Below are positions 1-5,847 of a stretch of 9,053 nt of DNA, in pieces. Made by a program: the position numbers and the translations under genes. Source of the DNA: Bacteroidota bacterium. GTDB taxonomy: Bacteria > Bacteroidota > Bacteroidia > Flavobacteriales > Flavobacteriaceae. The stretch covers positions 1 to 9,053 of the forward strand of contig JAJYTI010000085.1 in assembly GCA_021793135.1 (NCBI GenBank), read 5' to 3'. The number at the start of each line of letters is the position of its first letter. Position 1 is the stretch's first letter. The notes under the pieces are model-generated. The model saw only the letters and a program-made list of their open reading frames with translations, was not told where the DNA came from and did not search any database.

Positions 1-351
1 TTGTTTTTATTTTTAAAATAACGCTCTAAAGGCCCATTGCATATATAGTTTTCGAGTTTTATTTCCTATTTTCGTAGCTTATGTTGGTTGTAATTCAGAT
101 GGTTACGATGGTTGATGAAGGTTGGTAATTTTTTTGAAATATTTTTTAAAAAATAAAGTTTAAGTTCAATTTTAAAGATGCTTCTTAAAAAGTAAGATTA
201 AAAACAGTATTTAAAATCACAGAAAAGTCTTGTGTTTTATAGGATTGAGCATGATTAATATTATATAGATATCTCATAGAATTTAAAATACTACTATAAG
301 TTACTATCATTTCTTAGCAATATTGTACCTTTACGCGCATTTTAAAAGAAG
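1..351. other. AT-rich intergenic region without a recognisable gene
   Basis: All three forward frames hit a stop within the first 29 bases, so no gene of useful length enters from the left on the plus strand, and I see no convincing reading frame on the minus strand. No tRNA fold or strong terminator is visible. The region holds a 16-bp perfect A/T palindrome at 140-155 (TATTTTTTAAAAAATA), which in sequence this AT-rich may be chance, and a TATTTTCG octamer at 67-74 with no well-spaced TTG partner. Its last 30 bases contain the coaX promoter candidate. It probably serves as the leader and promoter region of the coaX gene run. Confidence 0.6.
326..333 (+). promoter_or_regulatory. Candidate Bacteroidota -7 box upstream of coaX
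   Basis: The octamer TACCTTTA matches the TAnnTTTG -7 consensus of the Bacteroidota housekeeping sigma factor at all but the last base, and lies 18 nt before the coaX ATG. No TTG is present at the expected -33 distance; the nearest similar triplet is TTA at 301-303. If the box is real, the 5' leader would be very short. The call rests on position and one partial motif only. Confidence 0.35.
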
Positions 352-1089
352 ATGGATTTAGTAATAGACGTTGGAAATACTTTTGCAAAGCTTGCCATTT
401 TTAACTCAGATGGACTTATGGTACATCGTAGTACTATAATTGTCTTGGATTTAATCGATAAGTTAAAAGAACTAGATGAGCTTTTTCCAAAATTGGAATG
501 GTGTCTTATTTCGTCCGTTGGTTTAGTAGATTCTAAAGATTTACAATATTTAGAAAATCGCTATACACTTTTACATTTAACAAGTGATTTATCTGTTGCA
601 TTTAATAATAAGTATAAAACACCAAAAACATTAGGAGTCGATCGTATTGCGTTAGTAAGCGCTGTATATGCCCAATACCCTAAAACAAACGTTTTGATAA
701 TAGATGCGGGTACGTGTGTTACTTATGATTTTATAGATGCGGAGGGAAGTTATTATGGCGGAGCAATTTCTCCAGGATTAACAATGCGTTATAAAGCAAT
801 GCATACGTTTACCGAGAAACTTCCGTTATTAGAACGTAACGAGTCTGTTTTTTTAACCGGTTCTAGTACAACCGAAGCTATGGATTCGGGTGTAATATGT
901 GGAATAACCTTTGAAATAGATGGTTATATAAATGCATATCGTAAAAAATATCCTGATTTAACAATAGTTTTAACAGGAGGAGACGCACAATTTTTGCGAG
1001 ATAATATAAAAAATGACATCTTTGTCAACACAAATTTATTGCTGGAAGGCCTTTTTAATATTCTAAATTATAATAAAGATATATCTTGA
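352..1089 (+). CDS. coaX: Type III pantothenate kinase (CoaX)
   Basis: CoaX phosphorylates pantothenate to 4'-phosphopantothenate, the first committed step of coenzyme A synthesis, in the cytoplasm. The 245 residues are the usual length for the family, and all its signatures are visible: the N-terminal phosphate-binding DVGNT at 6-10 with K13; GVDR at 95-98, whose Asp97 aligns with the catalytic base of the family; DAGTCVTYD at 118-126; GGAISPG at 136-142; and TGGDA at 208-212. These are the ASKHA-fold elements of type III kinases, which need a monovalent cation and, by family knowledge, are not feedback-inhibited by CoA. ATG at 352 is chosen because the DVGNT motif begins five residues later and no upstream start is needed. 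The stop overlaps the start of the next gene by 4 nt, so the two are probably cotranscribed. The identification is secure. Confidence 0.97.
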   Translation: MDLVIDVGNTFAKLAIFNSDGLMVHRSTIIVLDLIDKLKELDELFPKLEWCLISSVGLVDSKDLQYLENRYTLLHLTSDLSVAFNNKYKTPKTLGVDRIALVSAVYAQYPKTNVLIIDAGTCVTYDFIDAEGSYYGGAISPGLTMRYKAMHTFTEKLPLLERNESVFLTGSSTTEAMDSGVICGITFEIDGYINAYRKKYPDLTIVLTGGDAQFLRDNIKNDIFVNTNLLLEGLFNILNYNKDIS

Positions 1090-2330
1090 AGCGAATTTTA
1101 TTAATTGCAGTCCTACTGCTTATAACAGGAAATACATTTGCACAACAAGGAACTACCTCACCGTATTCCTTTTATGGAATGGGTGCAACGAACTTTAAAG
1201 GTACTGCCGAGAATAGAGCCATGGGTGGTCTTGGCGTAGCCTCCGATAGTATCCACCTTAATATGCTTAATCCTGCAGGTTTGGCCGATTTAGAATTGGT
1301 GAATTACACAGTGGGAATGAGTTATCAACGTGCCAATCAAAAGGTAGGTGCAGAAAAACAAACAGCTACCACTACCACATTTGACTATATTGCTATGGGA
1401 ATCCCAATTGGGAAACTAGGGCTAAGCTTTGGTTTATTACCATCCTCTTCAGTAGGATATAATTTATCCTCTGCTGGCGATGAAGATAACTTCATGGAAT
1501 ATGAAGGTAAGGGGGGTGTAAATAAGACCTTCTTAAGTGCTGGATATGAAGTAGCCAAAAACTGGAATGTAGGAGTTCAAGTTGGATATAATTTTGGAAG
1601 TATTCAGAATATTGGTATTAGCCGTGTTAGAGGCGTGAACTATGCTAGTAGAGAGCGAAACGAATTCGATGTAAATGGATTCGATTTTAAAATAGCAACC
1701 TCTTATACTATTCCGCTTGAGAATAAAAGATATGTTATAGGGTCTTTAATCTATGTTCCTAAGTATAGCCTAAATACAGAAAATAACAGAGTATTAGAAT
1801 CTATTCTATACGACTCTTCTGGTCAGCATGTTACAATGGACAGACGTGAGCTAGATATGATTAAAGGAGATTTAGATATGCCAGAAGAATATACCTTTGG
1901 TTTAGGTTATGGTGTAGATAAACATTGGTTTATAGGCGCAGAATATACCCAAAGAGGAGAACAATCTTTTAATTCTCATTCCTTAGCACTTAGTAATGTT
2001 ACATTTAATGATAGTAAAGCTTATAGATTAGGAGGATATTATATTCCAGATTATAGGTCATTTACAAACCTTTTTAAACGTTCGGTTTACCGTGCAGGAA
2101 TACGTTATGAAGAGACTGGGTTAAATATAAACGGAGAAGATATTAATGAGTTTGGCATATCTTTTGGAATGGGTGTACCAATGCGTCGTATGTTTTCCAA
2201 TGTAAACTTGGGCTTGGAATATGGAAAACGAGGAACTACCTCAAACGGATTGATACAAGAAAATTTCTTTAACGTAATTCTAACCTTGTCATTAAACGAT
2301 AAGTGGTTCCAGAAACGATATATTTATTAA
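1086..2330 (+). CDS. Outer-membrane beta-barrel protein, FadL/OmpP1/PorV-like
   Basis: This is a 414-residue exported protein. It starts with a signal peptide (basic MKR, a hydrophobic core at about 4-15, and a likely signal peptidase I cut after TFA at residue 19). The mature start is followed by GTTSPYSFYGMG and then NRAMGGLGVASD at 43-54 and LNPAGLADLE at 61-70, the N-terminal pattern of FadL/PorV-type barrels in Bacteroidota. The rest alternates short amphipathic strands with Gly/Asn/Tyr-rich turns, and the last strand (NVILTLSL, then KWFQKRYIY) is typical of a barrel end. The start is TTG at 1086, overlapping the coaX TGA as TTGA; the next in-frame Met is at residue 32 and would remove the signal peptide. 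Transport of hydrophobic compounds is a family possibility only; no substrate can be read from the sequence. PorV-like accessory roles are an alternative. Confidence 0.82.
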   Translation: MKRILLIAVLLLITGNTFAQQGTTSPYSFYGMGATNFKGTAENRAMGGLGVASDSIHLNMLNPAGLADLELVNYTVGMSYQRANQKVGAEKQTATTTTFDYIAMGIPIGKLGLSFGLLPSSSVGYNLSSAGDEDNFMEYEGKGGVNKTFLSAGYEVAKNWNVGVQVGYNFGSIQNIGISRVRGVNYASRERNEFDVNGFDFKIATSYTIPLENKRYVIGSLIYVPKYSLNTENNRVLESILYDSSGQHVTMDRRELDMIKGDLDMPEEYTFGLGYGVDKHWFIGAEYTQRGEQSFNSHSLALSNVTFNDSKAYRLGGYYIPDYRSFTNLFKRSVYRAGIRYEETGLNINGEDINEFGISFGMGVPMRRMFSNVNLGLEYGKRGTTSNGLIQENFFNVILTLSLNDKWFQKRYIY

Positions 2331-2367
2331 CAATAACTAAAAGCCTTTTTTAATTAAACTGAATATT

Positions 2368-3729
2368 ATGAAAGTGAAAGCAACCTTATTATTTGCTGCC
2401 CTAGCTACTACTTTCGGAGTGTCAAATGCAAATGCACAAGCTTCTGATTGTGCTGTGAAGACATCACTGTTTGTAGAGCCTGCAAAGGTGAAAAATTATG
2501 ATGAAGCATTAACCCACTATGAAGCGTTGCAGGAGTCCTGTCCAGATCATAGTTTAGCTATTTATCAATACGCTGAGCGCATGTATACCCATTTTATAAA
2601 TAATGGAGATCTTGATAAAATAAAGGACCTAGAGAAAGTATATGCTGATAGAATGGAATACTTCTCTGATCGTACAAATAGAGCAGAACAATTAGAATCT
2701 TTAGCTCGTATTCGTTATGAAAATAAATTAGGTTCGGCAGATGAATTGTTTGCTGCATTCGATGAGGCATATAAAATGGACCCAGAGCGTTTTACAAGTC
2801 CAGTAAGTATTTATATCTATTTTTCTTTAGCCGTAGATTTATTCGAGGCTGATAAAAAAGAATTGCCAGAGGTTTTTGAATTATATGATGAGTTGATCAA
2901 TAGAGTTGATGTTCAAAGAAACTCTATGGCAGAAACCTTAACTACTTTAATGGCTAAAGAAGAAAAAGGAGAGCAGTTAGATGCTACTGAAGCTAGAAAT
3001 AAAAAATCATACGAAACAAACCTAGATGCTTATGGTAAGGTTACACAAAGTATCAATGGTAAGTTAGGTATCTTAGCAGATTGTGAGAATTTAATTCCAC
3101 TTTACGAGAAAGAATACGAAGAGAACAAGGATAATGTTGCATGGCTTAAGGCAGCTTCCAATCGTTTGGATGCTAAAGATTGTGAGACAGAATTGTTCTT
3201 TAAGATGGCAGAGCGTTTACACGAGTTAGAGCCATCTGCTGAGTCTGCGTATTACTTAGCTAGAATGCTTGAGCAGGAAAACAAAATTAATCAAGCTATG
3301 GAGTATTACAATCAAGCGGCAGAGTTAGAGGAAAATACAGTGAGAAAAGCTCGTATTTACTTCAGCATGGCGGAAAACTATCGTAAGCGTAATAATCCGA
3401 CACAAGCAAGAACATACTATAACAAAAATTTGGAGCTTAACCCTTCACATGGACTGTCTTACCTGCGTATAGCAGCACTTTATGCTGGTAGCGCTAACGA
3501 TTGTGGTACTACTGCATTTGAGAAAAGAGCAGTTTACTGGAAAGCTGCAGAGCTTGCAGAGCGTGCAGCTGCTGTAGACTTGTCTATTGCTAAAACTGCT
3601 AGAGCTACAGCAGATAGCTATAGACAGCGTGCTCCTAGTCGTACCGATATTCACAATGATGATATGGCTGGGAAAACTATACAACTTAATTGTTGGATAG
3701 GTGGAAGCATTACTGTTCCTCAATTGTAA
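2368..3729 (+). CDS. Secreted TPR-repeat protein
   Basis: This is a 453-residue exported protein of unknown function. A signal peptide ends near ANA|QAS (residue 23), without a lipobox, so the protein should be periplasmic or peripheral to the outer membrane. TPR-like helical pairs are clearest at about 292-323 and 326-359, with a further pair after 360 and a weaker one at about 44-77; a charged helical stretch at 185-235 may be coiled. The C-terminal part (385-453) is not a plain TPR: it has an Ala-rich helix, APSRTDI, and a final NCWIGGSITVP segment that I recall as conserved in flavobacterial homologues. Six cysteines (28, 58, 239, 272, 379, 442) could form disulfides in the periplasm. It follows the barrel gene by 37 nt and precedes lptC by 2 nt, suggesting a scaffold role in envelope assembly. 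That role is inference. Confidence 0.85.
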   Translation: MKVKATLLFAALATTFGVSNANAQASDCAVKTSLFVEPAKVKNYDEALTHYEALQESCPDHSLAIYQYAERMYTHFINNGDLDKIKDLEKVYADRMEYFSDRTNRAEQLESLARIRYENKLGSADELFAAFDEAYKMDPERFTSPVSIYIYFSLAVDLFEADKKELPEVFELYDELINRVDVQRNSMAETLTTLMAKEEKGEQLDATEARNKKSYETNLDAYGKVTQSINGKLGILADCENLIPLYEKEYEENKDNVAWLKAASNRLDAKDCETELFFKMAERLHELEPSAESAYYLARMLEQENKINQAMEYYNQAAELEENTVRKARIYFSMAENYRKRNNPTQARTYYNKNLELNPSHGLSYLRIAALYAGSANDCGTTAFEKRAVYWKAAELAERAAAVDLSIAKTARATADSYRQRAPSRTDIHNDDMAGKTIQLNCWIGGSITVPQL

Positions 3730-3731
3730 AA

Positions 3732-4298
3732 ATGAAAATAAATATAAGCAGATATAAAAGCGTAATAGCTAGCTTAATGCTAGCTATTGCGCTTTTTGCA
3801 TGCGAAAGCAATTATAAACAAGCACGTCAATTAAGTTTTTCAGATCAAGGGCCTGCAGCAGAAGCTAAAGGGGTGAATTTAAAATATACCGATTCCGGTA
3901 GAATTGTAAGTAACTTGATTAGTACGAAAGTGTATGATTACTCTAATAAGGGTTTCCCATATCAAGAATTTATAGACGGTGTAGAAGTTTATTTCTGGAA
4001 TGAAAAACAGGAAAAGACTACAGTAACTTCGGATATTGCTTTTCGTTATCCAGATATGCATTTGGTAGATTTACGTGAAAACGTAGTGATATTAACTGCC
4101 GATAGTGTAGAATTACACGCAGAACAATTATATTGGAATCAAGAAAAAAAATGGTTGTTCACAGATAAACCTTATACTATTAAATTTAAAGATGGCTCTT
4201 ATAACGAAGGAGCTAGGTTTGATTCCAATGAAGATTTTACTAATTTCTTGTCTCGTGATAATACAAGCATGCGACAGCTAGAAAATAAAAACGAATAA
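3732..4298 (+). CDS. lptC: LPS export lipoprotein LptC
   Basis: LptC passes lipopolysaccharide from the inner-membrane LptBFG transporter to the periplasmic LptA bridge. From ATG 3732 the protein has 188 residues. It starts with a lipoprotein signal (lipobox LFAC, acyl-accepting Cys24), in contrast to the uncleaved membrane anchor of E. coli LptC. Residues after Cys24 (ESNYKQ) lack the acidic run of the Bacteroidota surface-export signal, so it should stay facing the periplasm. The LptC beta-jellyroll is recognisable through KGVNLKYTDSGR (46-57), PYQEF then GVEVYF (76-88), DLRENVVILTADS (113-125) and EQLYWNQEKKWLFTDKP (131-147). A TTG 42 nt upstream would add 14 residues that overlap the TPR gene and spoil the signal peptide, so it is rejected as the start. 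The start lies 2 nt after the TPR stop. The signal-peptide codons contain a long hairpin (3756-3797). Confidence 0.93.
   Translation: MKINISRYKSVIASLMLAIALFACESNYKQARQLSFSDQGPAAEAKGVNLKYTDSGRIVSNLISTKVYDYSNKGFPYQEFIDGVEVYFWNEKQEKTTVTSDIAFRYPDMHLVDLRENVVILTADSVELHAEQLYWNQEKKWLFTDKPYTIKFKDGSYNEGARFDSNEDFTNFLSRDNTSMRQLENKNE
3756..3797. terminator. Terminator-like hairpin inside the lptC signal-peptide codons
   Basis: The left arm 3756-3773 (AAAAGCGTAATAGCTAGC) pairs with the right arm 3779-3796 (GCTAGCTATTGCGCTTTT) over 18 positions, 17 Watson-Crick and one G-U, around a 5-nt loop (TTAAT). The right arm runs into five T (3793-3797), the form of an intrinsic terminator, and the A run on the left gives the mirrored form on the other strand. 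It covers lptC codons 9 (Lys) to 22 (Phe) and lies 27 nt after the TPR stop codon, the usual spot for a terminator of that gene. It may be a partial terminator or attenuator between the first three genes and lptC onward. The structure is read directly; its activity is inference, and translation of lptC would tend to melt it. Confidence 0.5.
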
Positions 4299-4299
4299 G

Positions 4300-4503
4300 A
4301 TGCTAACAAAAGTTTCTCATGTATTTGAATACCTTTATTTGGTAGTAGCAGTATTGTCTGTATATAAAGTTGTAACAGAGTGGGGGCAAGAAGATGCTCA
4401 AACATGGCTGTTTATCGCTTTTGCAGTAATAGGGGTGTTTATGTTCTTTTTTAAACGTTCGTTCCGAAAACGTATGGAACAACGAGAGAAAAACAATAAG
4501 TAA
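4300..4503 (+). CDS. Small two-helix membrane protein of unknown function
   Basis: This 67-residue protein is not one I can assign to a named family. It has two predicted membrane helices, at about 8-25 and 35-51, joined by a short polar loop (EWGQEDAQ), and ends in a strongly basic tail (KRSFRKRMEQREKNNK). By the positive-inside rule both ends should be cytoplasmic. There is no signal peptide cut site or lipobox. The ATG lies 1 nt after the lptC stop, and its own stop overlaps the next start as TAATG, so it sits inside a tightly coupled run. This placement and the coherent composition make it a real gene rather than a chance frame. It may be a partner of the LPS-transport or CNNM-type proteins beside it, but nothing in the sequence shows that. 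Confidence 0.8.
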   Translation: MLTKVSHVFEYLYLVVAVLSVYKVVTEWGQEDAQTWLFIAFAVIGVFMFFFKRSFRKRMEQREKNNK

Positions 4504-5753
4504 TGACTATATATATAGTGATAATAATAAGTTTGCTTTTTTCATTCTTTTTTTCGGGAATGGAAATTGCTTATGTGTCTTCCAATAAAATTCATATTGA
4601 AATTGAGAAGATGCAGAAGAGCTTTGTTGCTTTAGTTTTAAAACGAATCACAGAGCGACCTTCCAAATTTATTACCACTATGCTAGTGGGTAACAATGTG
4701 TGCTTAGTAGTTTATGGACTATTTATGGGAGAGCTTTTGGTTAATTTGCTTCCCTTACATGGTGCCTCGGCATTATTAGTACATACTATTATTTCAACAT
4801 TGATTATTCTAATTACTGCAGAGTTTACCCCCAAAGTGTTTTTTCAAATTTATGCGAATACACTTATAAAGTTTTTTGCTTTCCCTGCATATTTTTTCTA
4901 TGTAATCTTTTCACCAATTTCTGAATTTGTGGTTTGGTTATCCGATTCTATTCTTCGAGTGTTTTTCAAAACAGAAGGCGATGATGTACAATTAAGTTTT
5001 TCTAAAATAGAAATAGGAAATTATATATCTGAGCAAATGGAAACTATAGATGATAGAGAAGAAGTGGATAGTGAGATACAAATCTTCCAAAATGCACTAG
5101 ACTTTTCCGAATTGCGTAGTAGAGAGGTTATGGTGCCTCGTACCGAAGTGATTTCTGTAGAATTAAATACACCAATTTCTGAGTTAAATAAACTGTTTGT
5201 TGAAACCGGTTTTTCTAAAATATTAGTTTTCGAAGAGAGTATTGATAATCTATTGGGGTATGTACATGCTTTTGAACTTTTTAAAAAACCAAAGAGTATA
5301 AAAGAAGTATTACGACCTGTAGTTTTAGTACCAGAGACTATGTTAGCTAAAGATGCGCTAAATCTTTTGATGAAACAGCGAAAAAGTATTGCAGCAGTAA
5401 TTGATGAATATGGAGGTACGGCTGGAATTATGACTGTAGAAGATATTATAGAAGAATTGTTTGGTGAAATAGAGGATGAGCACGATTCTGTAGCATTGAC
5501 AGAAGAAAAGTTGGGTGAAAATCATTACATCTTTTCTGCACGTTTAGAAGTGGATTATCTTAATGAAGTTTATAAATGGGATTTACCTGAAAACGATGCC
5601 TACGAGACTTTAGGTGGTATGATAGTGAATTATACAGAAGAGATTCCAGAAAAAGATGAAACCGTAGAGATAAACAATTTTACATTTAAAATTCTTGAAG
5701 TTTCTAGTACAAAAATAGAATTAGTTGAGCTTTTTGTAGGTAATGAATCCTAA
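4503..5753 (+). CDS. CNNM/DUF21-CBS-CorC family membrane protein
   Basis: This is a 416-residue inner-membrane protein of the CNNM/CorC ('hemolysin-like') family, whose members are linked to magnesium or other cation efflux. The order is standard: a DUF21 membrane domain (about 1-175, with hydrophobic helices near 2-18, 58-80, 88-106 and 122-145), a CBS pair (about 208-325, opening with VMVPRTEV and closing with DEYGGTAGIMTVEDIIEELF at 301-320), and a CorC/HlyC domain (about 335-412). Family landmarks in the membrane part include FFSGMEIAYVSS (16-27), LVGNN (61-65) and AEFTPK (106-111). Many relatives carry SGSE and GE..PK at these places, so the SGME and AEFTPK versions are slightly unusual. 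The start overlaps the upstream stop by 1 nt. Transport specificity cannot be read from the sequence, and the word hemolysin in this family's name is historical. It could also be a GldE-like paralogue. Confidence 0.9.
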   Translation: MTIYIVIIISLLFSFFFSGMEIAYVSSNKIHIEIEKMQKSFVALVLKRITERPSKFITTMLVGNNVCLVVYGLFMGELLVNLLPLHGASALLVHTIISTLIILITAEFTPKVFFQIYANTLIKFFAFPAYFFYVIFSPISEFVVWLSDSILRVFFKTEGDDVQLSFSKIEIGNYISEQMETIDDREEVDSEIQIFQNALDFSELRSREVMVPRTEVISVELNTPISELNKLFVETGFSKILVFEESIDNLLGYVHAFELFKKPKSIKEVLRPVVLVPETMLAKDALNLLMKQRKSIAAVIDEYGGTAGIMTVEDIIEELFGEIEDEHDSVALTEEKLGENHYIFSARLEVDYLNEVYKWDLPENDAYETLGGMIVNYTEEIPEKDETVEINNFTFKILEVSSTKIELVELFVGNES

Positions 5754-5801
5754 ATAATCAGCAAGAAGGTCATTTTTTAGTATAGGAAGCTTTTTAAAAT
5801 C

Positions 5802-5826
5802 GGAGGAAAATGGTATTTTCGCCTCC
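5802..5826 (+). repeat. Imperfect hairpin in the ppiD leader or promoter
   Basis: GGAGGAAAA (5802-5810) pairs with TTTT (5816-5819) and CCTCC (5822-5826), around a TGGTA loop and with a CG bulge on the right side. There is no T run after it, so it is not a typical terminator. It covers the candidate -7 box, so it may be an operator or simply a promoter-shaped coincidence. Confidence 0.35.
5814..5821 (+). promoter_or_regulatory. Candidate -7 box for the ppiD-like gene
   Basis: TATTTTCG differs from the Bacteroidota TAnnTTTG box at one base. It lies 26 nt before the ATG, in the only sizeable gap (94 nt) of the plus-strand gene run, where a separate promoter for the folding factor would make sense. 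No good TTG is present at -33; a T run at 5791-5795 is at about the right distance. No terminator is seen after the upstream gene, so read-through is also possible. Confidence 0.35.
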
Positions 5827-5847
5827 AATAAATTAGTTAATAGACAG

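Noticed and set aside
67..74. TATTTTCG promoter-like octamer in the left gap
   Set aside because: No TTG at 17-20 nt upstream (the closest TTG leaves about 27 nt) and no gene close downstream.
140..155. 16-bp A/T palindrome upstream of coaX
   Set aside because: Only A and T in a very AT-rich stretch, with no following feature; too likely by chance to call a site.
1148..2243. Exact 13-nt repeat AGGAACTACCTCA at 1148-1160 and 2231-2243 in the barrel gene
   Set aside because: Both copies encode Gly-Thr-Thr-Ser in frame; a single short repeat in one gene is best explained by chance or common turn residues.
3445..3723. Minus-strand open frame of 92 codons opposite the TPR gene
   Set aside because: Ser/Cys-rich composition typical of an antisense shadow; the plus-strand gene is clearly the coding one.
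3690..3731. A 14-residue upstream extension of LptC from TTG at 3690
   Set aside because: It overlaps the TPR gene, puts a polar stretch before the lipoprotein signal, and an ATG right after the TPR stop gives a normal lipobox distance.
3879..4061. Minus-strand open frame of 60 codons opposite lptC
   Set aside because: Shadow of a recognised gene with no family features or promoter.
4199..4405. Minus-strand open frame of 68 codons across the lptC end and the small membrane gene
   Set aside because: Spans two tightly packed plus-strand genes and shows no coherent protein features.
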